From Prunus persica (lineage: Eukaryota > Streptophyta > Magnoliopsida > Rosales > Rosaceae): 64,000 bases of DNA. The position numbers and the translations under genes were made by a program. Numbering within the stretch: the first letter of the stretch is position 1; every line of letters begins with the position of its first letter. Positions 21,108-34,100 of the stretch are shown in pieces. Location of the stretch: assembly GCF_000346465.2 (NCBI RefSeq), contig NC_034011.1, positions 10,075,458-10,139,457 on the forward strand, written 5' to 3'. The notes under the pieces were generated by a model that was not told the origin of the DNA, did not search any database, and worked only from the letters and a program-made list of their open reading frames with translations.

Positions 21108-23438
21108 ATGCAACCTCTCTCTCAAGCGAATACAGCACCGACCATTCTTTGGCCAACAACTCCTCCGTCCGGCCATTGTTGGCCACGAGACCAACTCTGT
21201 TAGAATTGTCTCGACTTCCTCTTTCCGACCCATCCTTTCTCTAGCGAGCTTAGCCGCTCCTTCGCGGGCGATAGCTCAACAAAGTTCCGTTTTCTTTCAA
21301 AACTTTTCGTTTTTCGTTTCCGACAATTCCAGCACCAAATTTGTCGATCCAGGTATGCTTTCTCATCATTTCATCATGACTTAGCTGATGGTTGGGTTGG
21401 TTAGGATTGATTTTGAAGTTCTGAAACTGGAATTACGTATCAAATTCTTGGCCGGTTTTCAGCTTGAATTTCCAGCAAGTTCTAGCCACTTTTTTGCCAT
21501 GGCCCAAGAACAAAAGTTTCTCCACTAGTTGTCCTGATCACATAGGTATAGTAATTGTTGGGTGTTTCGAGAATTTTTCGGTTGCCAAAATTTTCTCAAG
21601 ACACCCACGCGCCGGCAGCGCGTGGGCCAGGTTTGGGTGGTCCATTTGGTCCTAAAATGATCCCCATGTCATCCCGAGCACGACGGTATGCTCAGATTCG
21701 AATTTGGTTATCGTTTGACGGTCGAACGAATTTTTACATATTAGGCGATATCCGGGTTCGATATGTTCGGACCGTTGGCTCGACTCCATTTTCAAATATG
21801 TTGATGTAGGAACCTTTAGGATCATGTAAGAATTCACGGATCGAGAATCGGAGTCCCGAATGCTTCGATTCAATAATTCAAAGATTATATAAATGGTGAC
21901 CGTCCGATCGTACGATATTGAGTGATCCGACCGCTCGATATAGACCAAACTTGCAGGATGTGTTTAGTAAATTTTGTTGAACATATTGGAACTGTCTGAT
22001 TATTAATCAGAAGTCGTGGACCCCACGGGAGATCGGGTTGACCAATATGAGAATTTAATCGCATATTTAATCTCGGGTCTTTTCAGACCATTCCACCTAT
22101 CATAATTATTGAAAATGGGCCGATGAACTTTGTTAAGTTATGCATATGCACTTTTAAGGCCAGGGTCCGGGTTTTGATTAAATATTTGTGGTTGAGCTAT
22201 TTTATTAATTAAATATTTTAATCGCTTAAATAGGTACTCGAGCTCCACCAAACTAGCAGGAAGGACCCTCGAAGGGTCAGGCAAGCTCGGATGCTCAGTG
22301 AGTGGACTTTTGTTTTATAAATGAATTTTATGCAGTAAAAGTTTTATTAATTGAATATGAATGAATTATTTATTGCTTTTGCTTTCCAAGCATAAAGTTT
22401 GAATTCAAATATTTTTATAAAATTTTGTGTATGTTTAAATGTGAATGGCTTGGAAAGTATAAAAGGAAATGGTATCAGGATGTTAGGATTTAATGAGGAA
22501 CAATGTTATAATTTTCCAGGAAAGGTTTTTTTTTTTTTTTTTTTTAATAAAAAAAAAACCACCATAGGTACCCAAATAAACTGTTGGCTTCGGATATAAT
22601 GATGTCCATGTACATCCTAGTTGCCTTCGATTGGGTCAACATTCGTTTGACAGTTGCCCCACGAGTCCTAGGGATGCCTGGGCCGTGAGGAGCGAGGAAT
22701 GTGACTCAGTTTAATTTTGTGTTTCCCGAGTTCTGTGAGGAAGTGTCGCATTTGTGACACTTGGAATTGACCGTATAATGTGGGAAATAAATAGAATAGT
22801 CATGGAATTGACGAATTTATGAAGGGTACACCTAGGTGGAAAGGAATTATTATTTTTCAATGCTTTCAAATGATTTTGATAAATTGATTGAATGTATGAA
22901 ACAATTGTATGAATATAAATATGCATGCTTGATTTTTGTACGAATATAGAATCTGGATTAAATGAATTTTCAAATGGTTTTAGCAGTAGGGTTAGTATGT
23001 TGACATTATATTTTGCAAAACTTTCTTTTGTCCACTCACACTTTTAATGTTTTGGGCCCCATGCAGTAATCGAGTATCGGAGCATCACCACCAGACATTC
23101 ATCACCCACCACTCCTTTACTTCCATTATGTAGTATATGTTACCGTAACTGTACTATTCTTGTAAATTAAATTAATTAGTATTGCTCTGATATTGCCTTA
23201 GGATTTCTGTAAGGCCTGAGGCCACACAGATTTACTGTTGGATTGTGTGTATTTTAACATTATGCATGTTGAACAATTGTGGATATATGAGTTGCATTTT
23301 GTACAGGTGAAAATTTTGGGAAACAAGCAAATTACAGGGGAGATTCTACTGAGTTTTCGACAGAAGTTAAACCTTAAAAGAATTTTTTTTGAGTTTTAGT
23401 TAGAAGGGCAATTTGGTCAAGTGGGTTGGGTCCTGTCA
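20801..23438 (+). mobile_element. solo LTR, 2.6 kb (family L)
   Basis: Starts TGTGATCACCCGATCC and ends GGGTCCTGTCA, with perfect 5-bp duplication TTATA on both sides (20796-20800 and 23439-23443). It has no protein genes. It shares its whole plan with 46195-49140: a GAGTTCGTAGACACGTAGTG block (about 20960-20980), a (CT)n leader, a GGTATGC donor-like site (about 21351), and a GATCCCCATGTCATCCCGAG to CGGAGTCCCG block (21660-21860). The 5-bp duplication and TG..CA ends indicate an LTR left by recombination between two LTRs. It interrupts the hAT element. Confidence 0.88.
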
Positions 23439-23937
23439 TTATATTATTTTTCATCAAGATATATATATATATATTATAATAATAATAAAATCAATCATCA
23501 GTACAAATTGAATGCATATAAATAAAAATATAATGAAATTAGTTTGTAAAAAGAAACTAAGTACTAACCTGTAGAATCAATTGAAGTAGCGAGTTTGATT
23601 TTGTTGGGCTGCAGACTTTTGTGAAATAACGAGTTTGGCAGCTTAATTCTCCATAAAATTATAGAATGAGTGAACTTGGTGGGACTTTCATTCTTCTTTT
23701 TTAACATAGGGTTTTTCTTTTTAATGTAATGTTTGGGCTTAAAGTGTATGTATTGGATGGGCCATGTGGGGGGCTCCACCTGAGAAGGACCTAAAAATAA
23801 TTAAAAAATGTGAGTTTGGGTGGGATTATATGGTTGAAACTTTTTTTGTAATTGTGGGCAGGTGCCCACAGTTGTTCTTAATTGAGTCCGCCAATGCTCT
23901 CTAGTTTGTGGAGCCATTCTTGTTTTTGTAACATATT

Positions 23938-24372
23938 TGTTGGTAAGAGAAACACATTCTCTTATATAGTAGATTAGATATAGAAATTGTAGGAGCAAAT
24001 ATTCTGGTTTCCAATCACAAGGTGCCATGTGGACAAGAAGAATATCTCATTGGCCAATTATTTGATAAAAAGAAGAAGGGATATTATCTTAAATATGGGA
24101 TATTATCTTTATTTGGGACTATAATCAACAATTAAACAATAATATCATCAATTTAGGATATTATCTTATTTTGGAGATATTATCATCAATTAGTGATTTG
24201 ATCCCAATTAAATCCCTAATTGACTCAATCTCTCCATTTAAGGGAAAGAATATCTTCCTTCCAAATAAGAAAATATTCTTTGAAAAACCCTAGATGGCTA
24301 GAGCCTTATAAATACATGGCCACATTCAACACATGAAGTAATTCTAAACCTAGTTTAAAAAAACCCATGAAA

Positions 24373-24424
<52 letters not shown>

Positions 24425-24683
24425 GTCGTCAACCACCCTAGCCCCCGGCCACTCCCTTTCTCATCTCTCCCACATGGCTAAGTGCCACCACACACAGCTC
24501 TAGCCACCTGACTCTCCTTGTGGGAGAAAACTCCGTCCAGCTTAGTTGTTGCCGCATCTTTGGCCAACACCCGTGGTCTTTTACTCCTATTTGTTTTGCA
24601 GGAATCGAGGAAAAGAGAGAAGGAAGCTCAAGAGGTGAAGGATCTACATGTGAGTATTCTCCCGTGAGAAATTTGCACAAACA
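23938..24683 (+). mobile_element. 5' LTR of the Ty3-gypsy element
   Basis: Begins TGTTGGTAAG and ends ACAAACA (TG..CA, with TGTT/AACA inverted ends). A TATA box CTTATAAATACATGG lies near 24306 and a (CT)22 leader at 24377-24420. It is followed immediately by TTTTGGTGCTTTCATTGAG, a primer-binding-site-like sequence typical of this gypsy group. The matching 3' LTR is not in the window, so the exact ends are inferred. Confidence 0.65.
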
Positions 24684-27600
24684 TTTTGGTGCTTTCATTG
24701 AGAGCGCGAGTTATACTCAATGCGTGCTCTTGAATCAAAGGAACCTGTTTTCTCCTTTCCATCATTCGACCGAAGCCTTCCAAATAAACTATGGATGGAA
24801 GCAAGTGCACGAGACGCAAAACCGCCATGATGACGCAATCCAAATAACCAAGACGGCACGACGTCGAGCCATCCCTCTCGCTTCATCGCAGTAATCACCA
24901 ATCAGACCGCATAAGTAGCTGCTCTTCCTCTTGACCTCGTGGGCCAGAGTGCAATCCTGGCTCATAGCACCGCGCCTCCTTGCTGCCCTGTGGCGAGCAC
25001 GTCCTTGCTACTGCATGTCCTCATGGCTGATCAACCAATCAACCGGACTTGAAAAAAATTGAAAAAAATTGTGTTGACCAAAAAGTCAAACCCAATTAAA
25101 AAAAACCAAACCGAACTGGTCCTAATAAGTTCCCATTTCGGTTCTACACCCCAATGAATCGAACCGAGCATAACCGAACCCGTAAAATTAAGAAATATAT
25201 AATTTTAATATTTATTTATATCCAACGCTATATTTTTAATATCATAACTAATATTTACCCAAGCTCAATTTCAAAACATCTCTCTTTTCTAGCCTCAATA
25301 TTTTCTTTTTGTATGAAATTGGATAATTTGTTAATTTTCAAGCCAAAAAAATTAAATTTCAGTTGAAATTTCTTAAAAAAAATAATTAAATAATAATAAT
25401 AATAATAATTCGAATTTCAAATCCTACAGAGCGTGATTCCGGTCTGAAATAACTTCACTAACTTGAACAGCAACCTGAATTTTTCCTCCTGCGGATGGGG
25501 AACGAGAATCTGTCAGCGATCCTCAAAATTGAGCCAGACCGAAATCGGTTCAATGCAAACCAGACAGTTTTATAAATTTTTTTGCTAAAATCGGATCGAA
25601 CCGAACAGGATAAATAGTATCGGTATCGATTCCAATTTGAGGCAAAAATCGGCACGAACCGGACCGTGCCTACCCCTACCTGCAGGTAGTTCGAGAGGTC
25701 CCATACAAGTTGAGCGGGAGCAAGCAAACAAGGAGAAGGAGAAGAGCGTCCTGCTCTGCACATCAGCATGTCACAAGTATCTGAGAGCCTCGCTCAAAGT
25801 AGGTTGAGTCTCCGATTGAGATTAAGTCCGAGGATCAATGTGCACGAAAGGTTGGGCTCTCAATCGATGTTCACACCTGCTTGGAGCCGTAAAGAAGCGT
25901 TCATGCGAGACTAGATCCCCAAAGAGATCAGCCTTACGATCATCTTTATGAAGTACGAGAAGAAAGACGCCCACCTGCTCGATCCCAAGGAGCCAACTCA
26001 CAACGACAAGCTATAGAGGCTCCCTTGCAAGCTCAGTCCACCAACACATTGCGCAGGCAAGACAGTCGAGGAGATCTGCTTTGAAGAGAAAACATGGAGG
26101 TAAACCAGTGGCGCTCAAATCATGGAGGACACTGACGCGAATATCAAGCCATGCAGGCAGAAGATGTTAAGAAGCTTGTCAATGACCGACTTCAAGACTT
26201 AAAGATTGGAGGAGATTTCAAAGATGCTTTGCACAAAGAGGCGAACCAAGTGAACTCCTCACCATTTACCGCCGAGATCGAGTAGGTGGCTTCACTGAAG
26301 CGATTCTCAACATCATCTTTTAAGCACTTTAAAGGGGATTCTGATCTGAGAGCCATCTGAAGCACTAATGTGCAAGGTGTTTGTCATGACTTTATGAGAA
26401 GCAGCCCATGATTGGTTCCATACCCTGCCATCCAGGTCAATCAGGAGCTTCAAGGAGCTTGCTTTCCTCTTCACCAAGGAGTACACTTCCTACCGAATGA
26501 TCAAGAAGAATCCTAACTACCTGTTAAACCTATTCAAGAAGCATGACGAATCCCTCCGAGACTACATTAAGAGATTGAAGGCAGAAAAGGTAAACATCGT
26601 GGGATGTGATGATTGAATCACAGCCTTAGCCTTCAAGAAGGGTCTACCAGTTGAGCACGACCTGTATCGCTAGTTGACTAACGCTCCCAGTCAGTCTCTG
26701 GCAGAGATCTTTGCCACCACGGAATGCTACGTGCTATGGGACGACAATCTAATCACCATGAAGAAGTCTGCTAAGCAAACTGACCTATCACCCAAGGAGG
26801 CAGGTGAGCAAAGTGATAAGCCCAGCAGTAATAACTATGGAGGAAAGCGCAAGGCATCATTCCAAGGTGGCACACCAGCAGATGAAGGCTATACTAAGTT
26901 CACTATCCCGATGCATCAAATCTTGGCCTAAAAGAAGTACCAACAAGTACTGTGCCTTTTGTGGGACTCATGAGCACGACATAGCCAACTGCAGGTCTGG
27001 GGGATGCACCTCGAATAGTTCGTAAGAGAAGGCCATTGCACAGAGTTTGTGGCGAAGAAGGTCATTTAGCAAATTGAGGATAGCGACGCCGCCAAGCAGC
27101 CCCCGCAAAAAGTCATAAGGATTAACACAATCCTGGCTAACTCCGAGGAGTCCTAGCTGACCAGCAAGGAAAAGAAGAGGAAGATTAAACAAGCCACTAT
27201 GATCTCCCGTGTCTTAATCAGTTGCCTAGCAATTGAAGATGATCCCATGATCAGTTTCTAGAAGAAAGATTTGAGCAGACTTGATTTACCGCACAATAAC
27301 GCCATCATCATAAGCATCTAGATTGCCCAAGCCATGATTAACCAAGTTCATGTCGACGAGGGTAGCGGAGCCAATATCCTACAACTTTCGATGGTCCAGC
27401 AGATGGGAATGGAGTAATGATGATCACTGTGGGAACGGTAGAGCCCGATGTCTATTCATCACCAGTGATCAGCGCTCAGACATTCATGATAATTGACAAA
27501 GTCTCCCATACAATGGTATCCTAGGCAGACCATGGATTGGAAAGATCAACGACATCACATCTGTCATGCACTAGAAAATCCATTACCTAATCCCTGGGGC

Positions 27601-30536
27601 GGTGTTAGCCAGATCAATAGCGAACAAGCGATGGAGAGAAAGTGGGCAGCTCAAGGGCTAAAGAAAAGCTCGTCCCTATAAATCAAGCAGATTTGAAGGG
27701 AGTAGAACAAGCACTGGAGGAAGCAGACAAGAAGGGAAAGGGAATAGCGATTCCCCAATAGCAATTAAAGAATCAAGACCAAGAAGAGGGAATACGCTCG
27801 AAGGTCACTCTCGAAGAAGGATGAAAACCCGAAGAGGACGTCTAACTAGTAGCTTTTGATCTTGACAAGCCAGAGAGAAAAGCGAGGATCAGTTGGCGCT
27901 TAGGCCCAAAAGAGAAGGTAAAGCTTACAACCTTCCTCCAGAACAATAAAGATGTGTTTACATGGTCACCATCTGACATGTCAGGCATCGATCTACAGAT
28001 CATCTGCCATTACCTTCACGTCAACCCAGCCAGCAGACCAGTAGCGTAGAAGAGACGCAACTTCACTCTTGAGTGAGTTGCCATTATTGAAGCCGAGATT
28101 GACAAGCTCTTAGCTGCCGGTTTCATTGAAGAAGCCTTTTACTCATAGTGGGTGATCAATGTTGTTCCAGTGGCAAAGAAAGACCAAGGCAAGTGAAGAG
28201 TGTGCGTGGATCACACCGACCTCAATAAGGCGTGCCCAAAAGATAACTTTCCCTTGCCAAAAATTGATCAACTCGTAGATTCAACTTCTGCCAATCAACT
28301 ACTAAGCTTCATGGACGCTTACTCCGTCTATAATCAAATCATAATGCAAGAGGAGGATAAAGCAAAGACTTATTTCATAATTGAAAAAGGTGCATACTGC
28401 TATAAAGGATCTAATGGGTAGAGGCTCGTGAACAAGATTTTCAAGGAGCAGATTGGCAAGACTATGGAGGTCTAAATAGATGACATGCTAGTCAAAGTTC
28501 CCCGATGAGCAGATCACATCAAGAATCTAATGGGTATTGCAACAACTCTCAACTGTTTCCTTTCAAGATCCACCAACAAGTGCAGGCCATTCTTCAAAGC
28601 CTTGAAGAAAGGACAAAGAGACAAGTTTAATGAAGGGTGCGAAGTAGCTTTCCATAACTTGAAGACTTACCTCACTTCACCTCCCATGCTTTCAAAACCA
28701 GTACCAAGCAATGATTTGTTTATCTACTTGGCAGTGTCCAACTCAGTAGTCAGTTTAGCGCTCATTCGAGAAGAGCTGCGGGCACAACATTCGATATTCT
28801 ACACGTCAAAATCCCTCCTCGATGCAGAGACTCGCTATTCGAAAATAGAGAGACTCATTTTGTCACTTGTAGTTTTTGCAAGAAAGTTAAGACCCTACTA
28901 CCAAGCTCACCGAATCATTGTCGTGATAAAATTTTCTTTGAGATCGATTCTTCATAATCCTGATGCTTCTCAGTAACCCATGAAGTGGGCTATCGAATTA
29001 AGTTAGTAAGACCTCCTCTACAGGATGAAGACTGCTATAAAAGCCCGGGCTTTAGCAGATTTCGTTGTAGAGTTCACTCCATTAGTTGAACTAGAAAAGA
29101 TGGTCAAGAGACCCAAGGAAAATTCAAGAAAAGATAAGACATCCTCCGCCGGTCCCAACAAACCCAAAGACATGTGGCAGTTGCGCGTAGATAGAGCGTT
29201 AAATCACAAGGGAGCTGGAGCAGGTGTCGTTAGTCACCTCGGAAAGAACCTTGTTGGAGCAAGTCGTCACACTTAATTTTCAGCCTCAAACAACGAAGCA
29301 GAGTACGAGACACTACTCGTTGGCCTACGCGCGGCAAATAAGCTGTCGATCAAGGGGTTAGCCATCTATTCAGACTCCAGCTGATCACCAATCAAGGTTC
29401 AAGCGAGTATATGGCAAAACACCCGAGAATGATCCAGTACCTCGACAAAGTCCAAGAGCTGTTGAAGGCATTCCCTACCTTCACTATATAACAAATTCCC
29501 CAGGCAGAAAACACACTTGCAGATGCTGGGAAGTTCGGGATGAACGTTGGATACCCAGTTCAGACGTTCAATTCAGGTTGAGCACCCTGATCCACCAAGC
29601 ATCAAAGAAGCAGAGTTGCCAGACCTGAAGCATATCAATGAGGATTCCAGTTGGCAAGACCCCATCATTGACTACTTCGTAAATAAAAATTTGCCAAGGG
29701 AGAAGTCCGAAGCCAGAAAAATCAAGTAGAAAGCTACAAGATACTACATGAAGGACAATGAGCTTATTCGAAGGTTATATTCCAGCCCTCATCTCACTTG
29801 CATCAAATATCTGCAAAATTCATGATGGTAAGTATGGCAACCATTATGGGGGAAGATCACTTGCTCAGAAAGCTCTAAGCATAGGCTACTTTTGGCCTAC
29901 CATCCACAAAGTATGTGAAAAATATGACCGATGCCAACAGTTATTGGTCATTGACAATAGGTCGCAGTTCATTAGCAAACAGATCACCGCATTCTTTGCA
30001 AAGTATGGCATCAAGTAACACTTATAAACTCCTAGATATCAGCAAGGAAATGACCAAGCAGAGGCATCTAACAAGATAATGCTGGATTGCCTGAAAAAGA
30101 GATTGGAAGGCACCGAAGAATAATGGGTTGATGACCTGCTTGGAATCCTGTGGGCTTATCGCACCACCAAAACATGATCAATTGGCGAAACCACATTTTC
30201 CCTCACCTATGGAACTGAAGCAATCATTCCACCACATATCACTGTTCCATCCGTGAGCATTGAGTGGGCAGCCTGGATCAGAATTGTGAGTAGATGAAGG
30301 TCAACCTTGACCTGCTCAAGGAAGAAAGAGAAAAGGCTATTGTTCGAGTTGTAGCTTATCAACAGTAATTGATGTCCTACTACAACAAAAGAGCCAAAGT
30401 TAGACAATTTCAACCGGGAGACCTTGTGCTAAAAAAAAGCCTTCATTACAGCACAAAAGCAAGGATCAAAGAAGATGAAACCCAGTCGGGAAGGTCCTTA
30501 CATGATCAACCAAATTGGGGGCAAATGAAGCTATAT
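24684..30536 (+). pseudogene. Ty3-gypsy gag-pol (Tat/dual-RNase-H type), heavily decayed
   Basis: Plus-strand pieces in canonical order: gag (ELAFLFTKEYTSYRMIKKNP, near 26455-26520; ESLRDYIKRL; then ITALAFKKGLPVEHDLY); a protease-like VHVDEGSGANILQL (about 27345-27385); reverse transcriptase RVCVDHTDLNKACPKDNFPL (from 28197) and QLLSFMDAYSVYNQI; remnants of the YVDD region (VYIDDMLVKV-like, about 28470); RNase H FYTSKSLLDAETRYSKIERL (about 28800); a second RNase-H-like WQLRVDRALNHKGAGAGVV (about 29175) typical of the Tat group; integrase GGRSLAQKALSIGYFWPT, VIDNRSQFISKQITAFFAKY and ILWAYRTTKT; and a SYYNKRAKVRQFQPGDLVL tail. Dozens of stops interrupt it; for example TGA at 28194-28196 replaces the Trp usually before RVCVDYTDLNK. 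Confidence 0.88.
25027..25679. mobile_element. partial hAT-type MITE inside the gypsy leader
   Basis: Ends CCGTGCCTACCCCTA, the expected right terminus of the TAGGGGTGGGCA family, and is full of CCGAACC/GGTTCG words. The left terminus is missing or eroded near 25030. Contains an (AAT)n run near 25390-25408. Confidence 0.5.
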
Positions 30537-31150
30537 TGTAACATCCTGTCCCAAAAATCATTGTTCAATTGATTATTTATTGTGAAATTACATTTTTGGT
30601 ATTGGGTGTAGGGGCACTTTAGTCACTTGTTATTTGAGAAGGATTTTGGGGAATTGAGTGGCATCGTTGTGTAAAGCTCGACAATACGAGTTCGTAGACA
30701 GGTGGCATGTTCAAATCGGAGTTAAAATGAAAAAGTTGCGGTTTGTGGAAGTGTAGTAGCACAACAGAAATTTTTCCAAAGTTAGATTTTTAAATACCAC
30801 AGCTCTCTCTCTCTATCTCAAGGCCCGACTCTCTCTCCTTTGTTTCTCTCCGACCAGAACACCGTCACTTTCAATGACGGTTGAGGCGCCGTCCGGCCAC
30901 TCCAGATCAGGGGACCAGTCAAAAAAGAACCGGAAGGAGCCGGCGCTCACACCTGGGATGAAGCCCAGCCACCTCAAGCCATCACACCGCCGCGACGAGT
31001 TTAGAAAAAGATAGAAAAAGAGACTGAACAAAGAAAAGAAGTTGCTTCCATAAACAGAGAATTCTCTAGCACCTTTTTTTTTTTTTTCATAATTCCATAA
31101 TTCCACTGCAATTGCCCCAAATTTCGAAATCCACAAGAATTTTAAACCTG
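30537..31150 (+). mobile_element. 5' fragment of the long-LTR family L
   Basis: Starts TGTAACATCCTGTCCC directly against the gypsy tail and carries the family's GAGTTCGTAGACAGGTGGCA block (about 30691), GTGTAGTAGCACAAC and a CT-rich leader (30800-30850). The second half of the LTR seen in the full copies is absent. Confidence 0.7.
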
Positions 31151-34100
31151 GGTTTTGGTTATATGGGGTTGTCTAACATCACAAACTATGGAATCGATAT
31201 TGGTTCCTCATATTTAAAGCTAGGAGATGATGAAATTGCCATTATTGCTTCAGGGACCACATGCTATCTAAGCATGAGTTGGTATTATTCCTATAGTGAA
31301 CCCATATTTGACCAAATGAATGTCGTATTGCCACTGTATTGCCTCCCTAGCACCTTTTTTTCAATTCTGTGTTTGATTGAAATTATAGTGGGATTATGTA
31401 GTTTTTGTATTGCCATCATATATCTCCCTTATTTAATTCTTCTTCTTCTTCCTTTAATTTAATTCTCAGTTTCTTTCAAATTTTGGAATTTAGGGCAAGG
31501 ATTTAGGTATTTGAATTGGACATGAAAAATACACATTAATTAGAACCAATTATGTCTGGTGTAACCAATTGTGTCTGGTGTATTGCCCTTGTATTAGCAT
31601 CGTATTGCCTCCTTAGTGCTCCTATATTGATATACTATTGCCTTTTTTTTCTCAAGTCTACCTAGGAATGAAATTATAATGCAGTTTTTGTGTCGCCTTT
31701 GTATTACTGTTGTATTGCTATGATATTGCTTTTATATTGCTATGGTATTGCCTTTTTTCAACTTTGTCTGGGAATGAAATTATAATGTAGTTTATGTATT
31801 ACTTTTGTATTGTCGTCGTGTTGCTGTTTTATAGAACCCAATTTCCATATTTTTGCCTTTATGATTTTTGGCCTTCTTGCAATTTCCATGTAAAGCTGTC
31901 CTGGCTTAGATGTTTACAACATTTATGTTATGGGATTTGTCAAAAGAAGACTAGAACATCATAAATTGAAAATCATAGCTTTTGAAGTTACGCATCTCAG
32001 CTATAGACCTCTGGAGCTCGTCGACCGAGTCACTTAACTCATTCTTTTTTTTCTTCATTCTTTTTCTTTCATAAAAGACCAATATGAGAATATAATATGA
32101 GGTTTTAGAACGCAATTGGGAATACGACTACCAAGAATGTAAGTGTTTATTATGAATTCTTTGATTAAAGGAATCAAACACTTGAGAAGAAAAGAAAAAA
32201 CATGGTTGAAATTTTGAAATTTTCTTTGATTAAAGGCACAAATACCTTTTCTATCTAGGTTAATCTTCATTTAAATCATATCCTAATATGCATATTTTTC
32301 CATCAATCCAATACATTGTTTCCAGAGTTTGCAACATTGTCTTTTGAATGTATATGACCTTATATACTATTAAATCAGTTGGCATGCTATTTAATTTAAT
32401 TTTAAAGGCTTTAACTTTGATTTCAAAAATCATTGCATGCGTTCTGCCATTTACTCACTAGTTAGGTGTTTTCAGTTCTTTTGCTTTAAACTTTCAGGTG
32501 TAATTTGCTTATTCAAAAACTGCTTTGTGCCTTGCTTAATTCTATTCAGAATATTTCCCAAGAAATTTTACACATTTGGTTCTCAATCTCAGTGTTAAAA
32601 CATGCTTCCCAACTTGTTTTTTAGACATCTGATGATGGAGCAATAATAATGAAACAAAAAAGAAACTAGAAAAGAAATAGGTATCTAATGGATATAAATA
32701 GATCTTCTGAATTTTCGTATCCTCTGTATTCCATGTTCAATGTATGGTAATTCATTTTACAATAATATTACCCTGCATAATTGAAGTGTTTCCCATACCA
32801 AATGTCAACGTCCCTTGCAGCAATATTAGGAGGTGCTGCATGAGTCGTGACTTTGGTGGGGATATGGTCTTTGATGGAATGAAAATCCTAGACATGGTCC
32901 TTGCTTGCCCACCGAACCCTGAGTTGTGTTATAAAAAATAATAGTTTTCCTCTTTCCGTAAAGCCAAATACAAAATATTTATATTATAAATAACATATAA
33001 ACAAATTGGAAAGCTTTGAAGGTATAATGAAATTGAAGAAAACAAAATAATAGGTAAGTAAAAGGAAAATAAATAATAAGTAAGAAGGTGAGTTTGGTAC
33101 GGTGAAGCACGTCAAAGACGCTGTCCTAAAGCCTTTGTAGCCTCCCTACGTGCAGGTACTGACGGTCTACAAGACTCCAAGATACGACCCTTTGTACACA
33201 AACCCAAGATCCGCTATGAGCACGTTCACAGACAGATATAGGTATCCAAGTCACATAACCGTTGCCCAAAATAATAATAATATAAAGTAGAGAATATATG
33301 TAAAAGTAGAAAAGGAGAGAATTAGAATGTGTATGTGATATTCTGATCATGTATTGTGTGTTATTGTGTGTTTTTGTGTGTTTCATTGTGTGTTATTGTA
33401 TGTTTCAAATGTGAAGGAGGAGTGACCTTTTATAGACATCCAAAAACATATAATCTTCACCAACTATAAAAGCTCACCAACCAAAAAATTAAGGCATTCA
33501 CCAACCAGAAATAAAACCTGAATATTAAATATTTATAACTCCCATAATAAATAAAATAAAACAGTCAAAATAATTAAATAAATAAAACGGTTAAATTTTT
33601 AAAACCTTTTAAAATTCCAACAAGTTGCACATACAAGAGAATTGGAGGACGTATGATAAACAGATACAAGAGAATTTGACTGTGCATTTTCAGTTTGTGT
33701 GAGGCCATTCTGAGTGCACTTTTGCTTGGAGACGAACATCTTCATTACAAACCTACTATAGCCAAAATTGTTTCATGAGTGTGTCAAATATTCTTCTTAA
33801 TGTCCAAAGTTGTGTCTAGCCCCCTTTCTCCTAGAAAACACTCATAGAGCCATTTTCACTTTGAGGGGGAAGGAAGCCATTGTTCTTCCTCCCCGGAAGC
33901 CATTGTTCTTCCTCCCCTCTCTCCTCTTCTCTTCCTCCCTTCACCTTTTCCCCCTAAAGTTTTGGGTATATAGTAGTTAATGCTCTTCACTACTATATTG
34001 CAATATTATCATGGCTTTTACTCAATTTATATTTCATGCCCATTTGAAAAAGCCAAATAAATTTTGAAGTCGTGTTTAACCCAAGCCAGAAGTTCCGAAC

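Larger units (their letters stand above)
19342..23896 (-). mobile_element. hAT transposon (ZMYM1/TTF-like type), split by a solo LTR
   Basis: The left terminus CAGTGGCGGACCTAG and the right terminus on minus CATTGGCGGACTCAA are inverted repeats. Flanks are CTCTCTAA (19334-19341) and CTCTCTAG (23897-23904), an 8-bp duplication with one difference, as expected for hAT. Transposase pieces lie on minus at 19482-20757. A 2638-bp solo LTR sits inside (20801-23438); without it and its duplication the element is about 1.9 kb, so it had already lost much of its coding region. Confidence 0.85.

Noticed and set aside
24438..24901. Frames in the gypsy LTR and primer-site region
   Set aside because: They cross the TATA box leader, the (CT)n tract and the primer-binding site, and match no protein.
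33126..33386. 86-residue minus frame
   Set aside because: No domain; spans a TGTG-rich low-complexity stretch.
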